A DNA stretch of 64,000 nucleotides from Chytridium lagenaria (lineage: Eukaryota; Chytridiomycota; Chytridiomycetes; Chytridiales; Chytridiaceae), in NCBI GenBank assembly GCA_025449115.1, contig JAHLKC010000100.1, positions 1 to 64,000 of the forward strand. Direction: 5' to 3'. Within the stretch, counting starts at the first letter, position 1, and each line of letters begins with the position of its first letter. The position numbers were made by a program, and so were the translations under genes. Below the pieces are notes generated by a model. That model had not been told where the DNA came from and did no database searches. It worked only from the letters and a program-made list of their open reading frames with translations. This document shows, piece after piece, positions 10,595 through 20,961 of this stretch.

Positions 10595-12849
10595 TCACAA
10601 CCATCTCCCTCCTCTTCTTCTTCCCCCTAAAATCCCCAACCTAAACCCAGGATACCTATGCACCTCCTCACAAAACACACTCCCCCTCAAATCTCCCTCC
10701 CTCAGCGCCGGCCATTCCCCACTCGCCCCCTTCACCCCACCGTCCTTCTGCACCAACCCTAAAAACGGGTGTCTCCACAGCGCATCCCAAGCCGTGATGC
10801 GTTTCCCAATATCCCCCTCTAATAGCCTCGCCAACAAGTCTGCCGCATGTCGAACAGCAAGGTCTTTAACAACTTCACACTCCTCATCGGTGACGACCAC
10901 AGCGTCCTCACAGTGGGTGAGGCTTGGAACACGTTGAGGGGGTGGGCGGTGGAAGAAGCCAAAGGTTGGGGCGGATGCCGCAAACGTGGGTAACGCTGGT
11001 GGCGTGACGCAAGGGGGTCGATACCCGCACAATGCATCGCGACGTTCAACGCAAGCTCTCAAGCGTTTGGATGCAAAAGTAGTGGTGGTGGGTCGGACAA
11101 GTCGACTGCCGAGGTACTGCAAGGACATGCCCGGGAGATAGGGTTCAAGAAGTTGACCGAGGATGATGCCAGCGCTGTACATGTCGGCTTGTGTGCAGGA
11201 ACCTGTGCCGTCGAGGATTTCGGGGGCTATGTAGCCGCAGGTACCGCGGCCTTGCGGATGAGGGGTGGAGGTGCAGCGACGCGAAAGACCATAGTCAATG
11301 AGTACGAGGTTGTGGGAGGGGGAGGAGATGGAGGGGTCTCGCATAAGGTTGGCGGGGGTAACATCGAGGTGGGCAATGTTAAGTCTGTGAAGACCTTGTA
11401 GTGCCTGTTGTATGAAGTAGGGTTAAGAGCTAAAATACGGTGGGTAAAGAATGAAAAAGGGGATAAATGTTGTAGACTCACCTTGAACAACTGACGGGCG
11501 ACCAACGCGATATCACAAAGATCTAAATTCTTTGTCGAGAATTTCTCCAACGCCGGCATCACCAAAATCGGTCGACTCTCACCCATTGCCACATCGCCGA
11601 CCACAGCAGGCATCATCCATCCCTCAACCGCCAAATCCACATCCTCCATCTCAATGACCTCAATGACCCTCAGTGTATGCGGAACGTTATTCGTTTCCAA
11701 AAGTTTCATAAATTCCACCTCCTGTTTCGCTAGCACCGGATCGTGTATGTACTTGAGGACGACATTGGTATTGCATGGAGTTGTCGCGAAGTAGATGGTA
11801 GACATATCGGTTGTGATCGTGCGGGGTTGGGAGGTGACGGGGTCAATCGTGAGGGTGTATCGAGGACGTGATGGGTCCATATGTAGAGGATTGAAGGTGG
11901 AGGTGGAGGTTAGGGAGAGGTCGAGGTGATCGTCAGAGAGCAGGAGGGAGGATGAGGAGGAGCAGGAGGTCAAAGAGGAGGAGGCGAAGGAAGCGTTTAA
12001 ATGGGTGTTGGGGCGGTTAGGGATGGGGATGGGAGCTGTAGTTTCGCGAAGAACAGTCATGGTGGGAAGATGGCGCGCTTGAGATGAAAGTGCAAAGGAG
12101 AGTGAGGAGAGTGTTGATGATGCCGCTGTTGGTGTCAAAGACGATGAAAACGGCTCAGGGTTGGTAGGTTCCAAAAGAGAACCCTCGCCGAGAGAGGAGA
12201 GCGATAGGTTGGCGCAACGAGCTTTCGGTGATCCAGAAGGGTTTGAGCGAGAGATGGCGATAGGAATGAGGGGTACTGGACACGGAACGGGACCTGGTGC
12301 AGTGTTGTGGCAAATGTGGTTTGGACGGGCTTTCGAGCCTTCGTCAATTGGGAGGGAAGCCGCTGTTGTTGTTGCTGCTGCAGTTGTAGCCTTGGATGGT
12401 AATGACGATGATGAAGAAGATGCTGATAAGCATAAAGGCGGAGCAGTGACAGCGCCGTTATCATTCGTGCAGATGACGGGGGAGACGGGTGCTTTTGCAT
12501 GCAAGGCAAGCATGGGAAGATGTACACCAGAATCCACTGGCGCAGAGACTGTTCCAGAGCGAGACTCTGCCATGTCGTCTAATATGTCCAAAGGTGATGA
12601 AAAGGGCGGTGTGGGAGGAAGTGGTATAGAGATGGGATTTGAAGCACCTTGCTTCAATAGATCGTGGTGATGCTCCAAGTTGCTGATGGCAGGAGGCGAT
12701 GAAGGAGCACCGCTAGAATATCCGCAATCAGAGTCTGTAGGAGAGTTGGGAATACTGATGGCAGCAGCAGCAGAAGTCGAGGCCTTTTCAGTGATGCAGA
12801 ATTTAGCGGGTGTAGTAGAGATGCTCATGATGCGGCTGGGAGAGTCCAT
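10595..12849 (-). CDS. Atypical Ser/Thr protein kinase, CDC7-like
   Basis: Two exons, 12849-11482 and 11404-10595, join in phase through a 77-bp GTGAGT...ACAG intron and give 725 aa without frame breaks. The first 330 residues are Ser/Pro-rich and probably disordered. The kinase domain starts at about residue 335: a VVLKY Lys, hinge ILVMPALEKF, catalytic loop HLDVTPANL, LIDYGLS, then GTCGYIAPEIL and DMYSAGI, and the late RITAWDALWRHPFL motif. A long insert (about 100 residues) lies between the Gly-rich part of the C-lobe and the last motif, as in CDC7-type kinases. Unusual residues are HLD for HRD, Thr for the catalytic-loop Lys, and DYG for DFG; the glycine loop is not obvious. It may have low activity or act as a scaffold. 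The family assignment is tentative; kinase fold is near certain. Confidence 0.8.
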
Positions 12850-13528
12850 TGGCTGGGTAGGAATTAGCCTTTTACCGGCCCTTTATCCTTCTCTCGATGT
12901 TATGTAGTGAAATGATGGGCTAATGGTGCGAATGGAGCAAGAGAAAGTAGTTTCGGGGGGTGAAGTCGAATGTGTCGTGCTCAACTCTTTCTTTTTTTAT
13001 AAGCAGCCCCCAGACGAAAGTAGACCTTTTGAGTGAGAGATTCGAAAGAAGGATGGCGACTCGTTGGAGTTTGCTTGTTGATGGGTATAAATAATTGGAA
13101 TTGGTTACAGAGTATGGCTGTTGAATGAATGACGGTCGACGACAGGGTCAAGTAAAAAAGATGGAACGACGACGGAAGGAAGGAATGATGGTGGGCGCAA
13201 CCAATTCGACTCCAGAATTAAATTTTAAATAAATAAATATGTGAAATAAAATGAATTGGACAAAAGTGGAAAGAAGAAGTAGAAAAAGAAGTAGAAAGTT
13301 TACTGATTAATTACAATTATTTTTAAATTTCTAACTTCTATGATTACACTACCAGTGATGCATGGTATAAATGCCGTGTACAACTCTCTCACAAAAGCAT
13401 TAACCAACGTCATTGCCTCATTACCCAATGAATAATTAATTAAATAAAATCATAAATAGAAAAGTATGTGTAACATTTCTTATCGCAACCAATTAAACAA
13501 GAGGAGATAAAAGCAATATAGATTTGGG
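12850..13528. other. AT-rich intergenic region upstream of the kinase gene
   Basis: Contains a TTTTTTATAAGCAG box near 12990 that could serve as a TATA element for the minus-strand kinase gene only if inverted, and long A/T-rich stretches at 13215-13510. No gene is recognised. Confidence 0.4.
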
Positions 13529-14437
13529 TCAGATGATTTGCATGTTATTGAGGTTGGTTGTCAGGTTGGGGGCTGTTAAACTCATATCTACCAAATCAAC
13601 TCTTGGTCTTTCAACTGTAGTAACTTTTATATTCAATTTGATTTTTTGGAGATTCATGCTGTGGCTGTCGAAAAGAGTGAAGTAAGAAACGGTGGCGGAC
13701 AAAGTGGATTCCCCCATTGCTTCATAAGCGTCCAGAGCAAGGTTGTGAGGGAGGGAGTCATGCAGCAACCAATGACGAAAATGAGAACGTTCAAAATCGC
13801 AATAGATCCACGCCACACTTAAACAGGACGCATCCAGCACGTCGCAGAATTAGCGCAGCGTCGCAAAAATGATGAAAGGCTTTGGCGGGGAGGAGGTAAG
13901 GCATCATAAGCAGCACGATAAAGAGGGGCACGGGTGCAAGCAGACGCCAAATAGGGTAAAAATTTCATGCTGGGAAGGGAGAGAGAATCGTGCACAAACA
14001 AGGGGGTGAAGAATCAAGACGGTCTACATAAAAAAGAAAATGCAACCGCGACTCAAGAGTACCCCATGCTGATAAAGAAAAACCAAAGTGAAAGAGAAAG
14101 AGAAAGGAGAAAACGCCGAATGCGCAGGCCAGCATACAGAGATCCTAAGGGTTGTAAATCCTTGGGATGGTTTGTAGATTTCGTGTTTACGATGCAGACA
14201 ACGCCATACTCCAGAAGGGGTTGAAAAAAGGGTGGAGAATGATGAGACGGGCAGACGGGGGCCATTGAGTACCTGAGAGCTTGAGGGAAGACAAGAAGGA
14301 ATGAGCTCGCGAGACAATGTAAGGACATGGGCTTGTGGATTACCAACAGCGGTTGTTTCCAATAGCACGAAGGAAGCGGTGCGGGAACCCAAGCTAGTAG
14401 TAAGAGAGGTAGCGAGGGCCGGGATGGAATCTAGCAT
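13529..14437 (-). CDS. Possible hypothetical gene, unassigned
   Basis: Three minus-strand open frames lie end to end: 14437-14024 (begins MLDSIPALATSLTTSLGSR), 14001-13819 and 13840-13529. They could be exons of one gene; GTAATCC...CTCTCAG (about 14340-14270) and GTACTCAATGG (14270) are candidate splice sites. I recognise no domain. The C-terminal frame has an alternating polar and hydrophobic pattern (VSYFTLFDSHSMNLQ, IKLNIKVTTVERPRVDLV) that would fit a beta-sandwich, and this is the best argument that it is coding. Confidence 0.25.
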
Positions 14438-15337
14438 AAAATTAGTTTATAAAAAATGGAATAACTTAGAAGCACATTAACATGACACTAATGCCTTTAT
14501 TTGAGCTCTTGGTTTCATTTTCATTACAGTTCAGCGATGGAACGGATGTAACCTGTTGCTTTTAAACTGATGCGATGCTTAAGGTGGAGAAGGAAAACGT
14601 TGACGTTCTTCTTTCCGCGAAGACCGTAGATGGCCGGCGCCGAGAAAAAAAAACATTTAAATTTAATCAGACGTGTAAAGCTGTAGAACGTGCACCTCTA
14701 CGTAGTCTCACATAGAAGTATTTCGACGTTGGAAAAAACACCAACAGCATTCTCTACTGAATAAGAATTAATCCTTTTTACTTTAAGCCATTCTCGTAGT
14801 TTTTAAAACCACGTCGTAAGTGAGCATCACAAAAATAATATGCAGCAATGAAATGCATTACCATAATTTCCTCAATGTGCTCAGAATTATATTTGCGCAT
14901 GCTCAAAACCTCCCCAAATTTTGTCGATTATGCCTTTACCTGGTTCGTACAGTCTGATTTGTTCTCTGCTTCAGGTTTACTCACGCCTCTGTCTTTGTCC
15001 GCAGCAGTGCCTTCATAATTTATTTAGTTAATTTGATATCAACAAATTACCTCTATGACCGTCTCTCTATCTTAATACTGCTTATGAGAGCATCCAGAGT
15101 CATCAATGTCATTTTAGCGGTTGCCGATGTTGTCTTTATGGCAAGTCAAAAGTGTATTTTTTCCAAAGTCCTTGTAACATTTAGGGAAGATGGTTTGCCA
15201 CGCAGGTATAGCCTCTGGGTTTGGGTATGAGCTATATGAGCCTATATAGGTTGCTCAGCAAATATCAAAAAAAATACTTGGGTCTTCAAATGAGCCAGCC
15301 TAGGTTGATGGTAAAGAGAGGAGCAGATGTGGGACTC
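14438..15337. other. Intergenic, nothing recognised
   Basis: There is no conserved frame up to the solo LTR. A degraded remnant of mobile DNA is possible but not supported. Confidence 0.4.
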
Positions 15338-15342
15338 TGCGG

Positions 15343-15633
15343 TGTTGAGATTCATACTCAGAGACCTTGGACGTTAGGCGTTACGCGTCCTAAAACCAAA
15401 GTTACTTTGCTCCAATTGTACTACAGGAGATTCTGTAGCAGTGGTTATAAGAGGCGAGCTTACGGGGATTTACGTGCGGAACGCGTGTGGACGCGCCAGT
15501 CTCTGGACATCCCATCAGCCCATACATCACTTACATTGTACGACGCTAAATACCTCGTCCTCTCTCCTCTCACTGACATACACATACAATAAACATATAG
15601 GTCTCCTCTGCGACCATCACTCTTTATTGCACA
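15343..15633 (+). mobile_element. Solo LTR, Copia-related, with 5-bp target-site duplication
   Basis: The 291-bp sequence starts TGTTGAGATTCAT and ends CTTTATTGCACA (TG...CA ends) and is flanked on both sides by TGCGG (15338-15342 and 15634-15638), a perfect 5-bp target-site duplication. It aligns over its length with the LTR following the Copia pol remnant at 30587-30880: both have GTTGAGATTCAT, then a CGGAC/TGGAC block, ACGCGT, a TAGCAGT block, GGGATTTA, ACATCAC, an AATAAAC polyadenylation-like motif and TTCTTTATT or CTCTTTATT at the end. No internal element remains, so this is a product of LTR-LTR recombination. Confidence 0.85.
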
Positions 15634-15638
15634 TGCGG

Positions 15639-16184
15639 TGCCATGGTGGAGATCCTTAAGTTTTTTAAGCGTCTTCATCTTGTCTCCCTCATCTCCTTTC
15701 CTCCGTCCTCCGCTACCGGCATCTTCGCTCCGCAACGATGCATAGTGTCGATTATAACGCGTAGGCCATACAGTATCAATGATACGTCGCGTCAACGTGG
15801 TGAATATGATGCGCTTTTTGAAAGACGGAATGTAAACATTATTTCAGCTGTGAGGGCAATAGGGGGTCTTGTTCCATGAACTCTTCTGTGGTTTTTCAAA
15901 GACTTGGCTTTTCAAATATGGAAATTGGTGGTTACACTTTGATGTTGTACAGACAGGCCACAAGGTTTAATTCTAATTAAAAATATGCACTGCCTTTTAT
16001 TCGCCCTTTACACACATTTTCTCAAATGGTCATAAAACCCCCAGTAGTCGTTGTTGTCTCTCCACTTCCTCCATCTTATTAAAGACCTCATTCTTTCATT
16101 TACTCTCAACCTCCCTTCCGTTGGGAGCTAAAACGAAACAGGAGTGTGTTGTCCGTTGTCCATCTCTAACGTCGTCGTCATAAG
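15639..16184. promoter_or_regulatory. Upstream region of the WSC-like gene
   Basis: There is no gene. The last 160 bp are pyrimidine-rich (CTCTCCACTTCCTCCATC, CTCAACCTCCCTTCCG), a common feature just upstream of fungal start sites. An in-frame TAA lies shortly before the ATG at 16185. Confidence 0.35.
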
Positions 16185-17483
16185 ATGAGCGGATCTTGCA
16201 GGGTCATTCGCGCCGACTACCCCGCATCCATCCCTTACACCTCCAACTTTGAAACCTGTCGTCGTCACTGCGGCACCCAAACTGACCCTCTCTACACCTA
16301 CCACGCCTTTGTCTCCCCCACCTCCTCCACAAACCCTACACTCGCATGCTTCTGCATCACACTCGATCTTCGCTCCGTCTTTCTCCTAGCAGGTGATGGT
16401 CAATGCCAGCCATGCCCTTCAGATCCAGGGTACCTGTGCGGGACAAACATGGGCGTCGTGGACGGGAGGGAAGCTAAAAGCGCCATGCTGTATTTGGGTT
16501 TAAAGGATGGGGAAACAGTCCCACCCATCCCGTCTCAAACCGTGCAACCGCCTCCATCATCTTCTCCACCGCCTTCTCCACCGCTTCCTCCACCTGGAAG
16601 CACGCAAACGATTGGTGCCTTCTCTTCCGCATCGTCAGAAGGCGCATCATCAGTGCAAGGAACCGTCACCGGCAACGCACTCACTACAATCTCTCCAGAA
16701 CAGCTGGGTAGCGTGACTGTCCGTCCAGCAGGCATAAACACTCTCGGAGCTCAAGCCGTCACCTCCATTATAGGACCAGGTGGTACCCTCATCCCTGCTC
16801 CCGGTCCAAACGGTTCCGGAAACGATACCTCATCATCGTCATCCTCTCAAGGACTCAGCACACCCATCATAGCAGCCTCCATCGTCGCAGGACTCGTCGC
16901 AGTGGCAGCTATAATGGCCATCATGGTTGTCCGCAGAAAACGGCAACGCGCTCAAGATCCCGCCAAATTCTACACCGAAACCTCACCCAACGATGGTTCC
17001 AGCGTTTTCGGTCTTGTCGCAAACGGCGAAACGTTTCAACCAAGCGGTATGCAACCCTCATCCGTTCGCATGATGCCCGGAAACGATGTCAAGGTTTACC
17101 CTTCAACTTCTTCAAATGATGGTGAACCACAGCTGTTCCCAACGTTACCGACTCCATCGTCTTCATCGCGAGTCAACGAAAAGGCACTGCTTCAAGTACA
17201 GCCGAATGTGGTGAACGAGAAAGCGATGCTACCGCTCAAGTCACCACCATCGGACAATGAGAAAGCATTGCTCGCGCTTCAACAAGAGACGCTCAATGAA
17301 AAGGCTGAGATCGAGTTACGCGCGTCAACGTCGCAGCGTGTTCCTGTTCCTCGTGTTCAGTCGTTGTTGGGAGTGCCTCCTGCGTTGGGAGTTCAGGGGA
17401 GGACGGGATCGGTGGCGGGATCTGTGGGATATGAGGAATCTTTGCCAATGTATTCGGAGGGTGTGGGGAGTAAGGAGAATTAG
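16185..17483 (+). CDS. WSC-like single-pass surface protein (copy 1)
   Basis: 432 aa, single exon as read. Residues 4-100 hold about nine cysteines in WSC-like order (CRVIRADYP, FETCRRHC, LACFC, GQCQPCPSDPGYLCG). A Pro/Ser-rich linker (residues 110-225; PPPSSSPPPSPPLPPP) follows, then one transmembrane helix (about 227-248, TPIIAASIVAGLVAVAAIM) with a basic stop-transfer (RRKRQR) and a 180-residue cytoplasmic tail containing four NEKA repeats and a C-terminal EESLPMYS. Known: WSC proteins sense cell-wall stress in fungi; function here is inferred. No signal peptide is visible at this ATG, so a small upstream exon may be missing. A paralog lies tail-to-tail 259 bp downstream. Confidence 0.75.
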   Translation: MSGSCRVIRADYPASIPYTSNFETCRRHCGTQTDPLYTYHAFVSPTSSTNPTLACFCITLDLRSVFLLAGDGQCQPCPSDPGYLCGTNMGVVDGREAKSAMLYLGLKDGETVPPIPSQTVQPPPSSSPPPSPPLPPPGSTQTIGAFSSASSEGASSVQGTVTGNALTTISPEQLGSVTVRPAGINTLGAQAVTSIIGPGGTLIPAPGPNGSGNDTSSSSSSQGLSTPIIAASIVAGLVAVAAIMAIMVVRRKRQRAQDPAKFYTETSPNDGSSVFGLVANGETFQPSGMQPSSVRMMPGNDVKVYPSTSSNDGEPQLFPTLPTPSSSSRVNEKALLQVQPNVVNEKAMLPLKSPPSDNEKALLALQQETLNEKAEIELRASTSQRVPVPRVQSLLGVPPALGVQGRTGSVAGSVGYEESLPMYSEGVGSKEN

Positions 17484-17742
17484 TGGTACAATGAATGAGC
17501 TTGGGTTTATCACAAGATGTATTGATTTGATGTGGGAAAAGAAATGATAATAATGTAGAGTATTTATGTGCTGATTGCGCACAGTGCTTATTAAAACGAC
17601 ATTAGAACATTATAACAAAAAATAAGAAATAAGTAGTGGTGGTAATCTAAAAAAAAATTAAGAGGCTTTTCTTTCTTTCCCTAACACCTCAACGATCCAA
17701 ACGAAGACGACAAAAAAACAAAAAAAAGAAAGAAAAGGTCCC

Positions 17743-19155
17743 TTATTCCCGCACATTCACCGAATACATTGGCGGCGCTTCTTCCACCATACTCCCCGTT
17801 CCCGTCATCACAGTATCCCCCCTCATAGCACCCCTTTGCGAATGCACTCTAGGTGGTGCCATAAGCGCCTCCTTCTTGCTCCAACTCAACCCCCCCACTT
17901 CCGCCTCCTTTGCATGCTTTTCATTCGGGAACAAAGACGTTGATAATCCTTCCGTCAAATAAATGTCGTGTTTCAATGAACCGCGTTTGGTGGAATTCAT
18001 GGGAGGCGATGTAGAGAATAAACCATGTTTGGGTTTTTGGTCATTGTTGGGGATGTAAGTGACAGCGATTGGGGTGACAAGAGGTGCGGAATCCGCGGGA
18101 GAAGAGGCTATCGCGGGAGAAGAAGCCATCGCATGTGAAGCTGTAGTCACGTTCGTATCGCTGTGTTCGGCTCCAGATGGAGCAGCAGTTTGGTTCGTGG
18201 TATCATCAGAGGGGGGAGCATCACCACGTGGTGTAGCTGCAACGGCAGAATTCTTGATAAGAGTAGCATCAATATCCATTTTCCTTCTCGTGCTTCTTCG
18301 AAAAAAGAACAGCGCCGCAGCTCCCACCACCACTACCAAGGCCGCACAAACCCCTCCGACGATGACGGCAGTATTACTCGATGACGACGATCCAGAGGCA
18401 CCGTCCATCGCAGAAGTTGGTAAAACACTGGCAGTTGTTTCCGCCATTACACCAGATGTAGTGGGACGTCCTATGACAGCATTGACGGTAGCCAGCGTTT
18501 GAGGACGAGCTGTAATGATACCGTCAGTACCTGTGACAAAGGTTGTCAGGGTGATGCGTTGGGTTGCTGATGATGGGTTTTCGGGCGATGGATTGGCGTC
18601 GTTGGGTTGAGTGGTAATTGGTGGTTGTTGTATGGGAGAATCAGGGGATTGGGATGGGGATGGTGATGGGGGTTGGGGTTGAGGTGGGGGTGGAGATGAA
18701 GATGGGCTTGGTGGAGGGGCTTCAAAGATAGCGTCGTGGAGGTATACACTTTTGGAATCTACTGGGGGGCGTTGTTGAGCGGGATTTTCTACTATGTTTC
18801 CGACATAGCTTCCGCAGTTGTAGTTGGGGTCAGACCTGCAAGGTAGGCATCCTTCACCACCTATTTTGTTAATCAAATATGAAATGTTGTTAATTAAAGT
18901 AAAGCGTCGATGCTATAGATGGCTGGGTTTGATATGCTCATAAACACTTGAAAACAAAAACTTACCAGTTGTGATAAAGGGATCATCTGTGCGAGAGAAA
19001 CAGAAACAGCCGGGATTAGTGTTGGTGGCTGAGATGGGTGAGATTCCAGCTTGGTATCTTGTTGAGGAAACGGTGCCGCAGTAGACGAGGCATGCACGGA
19101 CGCTTGTAAAGGCCGTGGATGGGGGTAGACTTGCCTCAATGTAGCGACAGGACAT
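17743..19155 (-). CDS. WSC-like single-pass surface protein (copy 2)
   Basis: Two exons, 19155-18966 and 18860-17743, joined by a 105-bp GTAAGT...AATAG intron, give 435 aa with no frame break. The layout matches the neighbour at 16185-17483: Cys-rich head (MSCRYIEAS, CLVYCG, GCFCFSR, GCLPCRSDPNYNCG), Pro-rich linker (PPPPQPQPPSPSPSQ), one helix at about residues 227-250 (NTAVIVGGVCAALVVVVGAA), basic RRSTRRK, and a C-terminal EEAPPMYS. The shared pieces include the SDPxYxCG motif, an xARP/xVRP motif in the stalk and the terminal PMYS. Outside these blocks the sequences have diverged strongly, and only this copy has an intron. No signal peptide is visible at the chosen start; an upstream exon ending in CCAG (before CAGAACACACAATG) is possible. 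Confidence 0.75.
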
Positions 19156-20961
19156 TGTGTGTTCTGCTGGATGAGGTTTTCACGGGTAGTAACAGGACAA
19201 ATAAGATGATGGATGATGGCTATAAGATGGATGAAAGATGATGGATGATGGCTCTAAGATGAATGATGGATGATAGGTGATGGATGATGGATGACGGATG
19301 ACGGCTCTATGATGGATGGCTGGTGTTAGAGATGAAAAGAGGAGAGACTGAGAGTAACAGAGTTGGTAACTACCGTCTTACTATTAGTAACGGTTGATAT
19401 TGAGGTGCAACCTTAACAAATTAATTAAATTATTTATAATTCTGGGTGGCTGGGCATATACTCGTTCATGACATAATTTATGAGCCTAGTAGGTATATAC
19501 CAAGAAATACACAGGTAGAAATTGTCAATGACCTTGAGGCTAACCCTCCATCACCCTTTTGTTAATTAAATATTCAAAGCTTTACATAAATATTACTAAA
19601 CGACTGAAAAAGCAGCTTTCAGTGAGACAAGCTTAGATTTAACAGTCCACACAAAGGCTCTAAAGTTATTCTCCACGCAGGACGCGTATGCCTCGTAAAA
19701 TGGATGATATCAGCTGCTACGGTGGCAAAATTAACTCCAGTCATCCGCAAAACTCGCCTTCACATCTCGGATTATTATTTCGCTTATTGTAGACATAACG
19801 CCGTTCCGTCAACTGCACCACGATCGAAACTGAGCAACGCTTTGAACGAGTTGGTGGGGAAATTCTTATACGTGTTTGGGTGGTGGTGTTGTGTAGGCGA
19901 GTGCACGAATGTATTATCTTCTCTAAAGATTTAGTGGGACTTTGTCCCTTTTCATGTTTGACGTTTTTAGATTAGCCAGTATTATTAATGATTCTGTGCA
20001 GAGAATGGGGACGCTGCATGAGTCCTGACTTATCTCGCTTACTTTCCCTACTTTAGGTATAAGCATAGTACTCAGACATCCGTGCATTCAGATCATCACG
20101 TGCAATAAAATATAAAGGCCAGTCATATGAATACCTTTATATTGGAAGATGAAAAAACACTTAGCAGCTGATCGAGCGATCAATAAGATTTAGATTTCCA
20201 CTGCACTGCGTCTTCCACGTTTCGAGGCGGCCCATCATATTGAAAACGCGATTTACCGCGGTGCCGGTTTGCAAGAATCTTATACTTTTTTAGTTCCTCA
20301 ACTCAATTTTCGGTTAATGTTTATAGTCCGTCCATTTTAAAAATTATCAAAGATGAGATTTCCGTACACACTGCCAAGGTTGCTTAGCTTCAGGATAATA
20401 GTTAATGGGACTGATTTGGTCTGTAAATCTCGCTGAGATGCGTCTAGCCGTGGAGCCAGAGACCAGTCTCTGAATACAGGCTGACGGAAACCAGCTGCAG
20501 GTCGTTGTCGGTATAACCACACATATCTTGTAAGTGTATGGTTGTAATGTCGACGTGCTAGCTGAGCAGTTTCCACACACGTAGGATCGCATTGTTGTTA
20601 CTAAGGCTCTCTTCTCATCTCATAACGATACATATAGGTTTAAATGTGAATCCGGTAAGAGCCGACCGGCTCCTCAACCTCCGCGTCACAAACTTTCAAA
20701 AGATTACCTCGTAATCCGCATAGACACCGCAAGTCCTTGCCCATTCACCGATCTCCAGACATTTAAGCTTTGAGGATATCAAAGTTGCAGATGACAAGTA
20801 CTGGACAAGAGATCTCCGAAACTCCTTCTTCTTAATTTGTATTAAAAGTAAGCATATACTGGACTATTGGCATGATAAACCCTGAAGCGCAGCCCCGAGA
20901 CCTAGAGCTTTTATCCCTTTTTTTCACAATTAACGAATTGAAGTTGAGACAGCCCATCAAT
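19156..20961. other. Intergenic with ATGG-type simple repeat
   Basis: Bases 19198-19325 consist of variants of GATGATGGATGATGGCTCTA, a degenerate short tandem repeat just upstream of the copy-2 WSC-like gene. The remainder to 20961 has no frame I can support. Confidence 0.5.

Noticed and set aside
18059..18502. 147-aa plus-strand ORF inside the second WSC-like gene
   Set aside because: Antisense to a better supported spliced gene.
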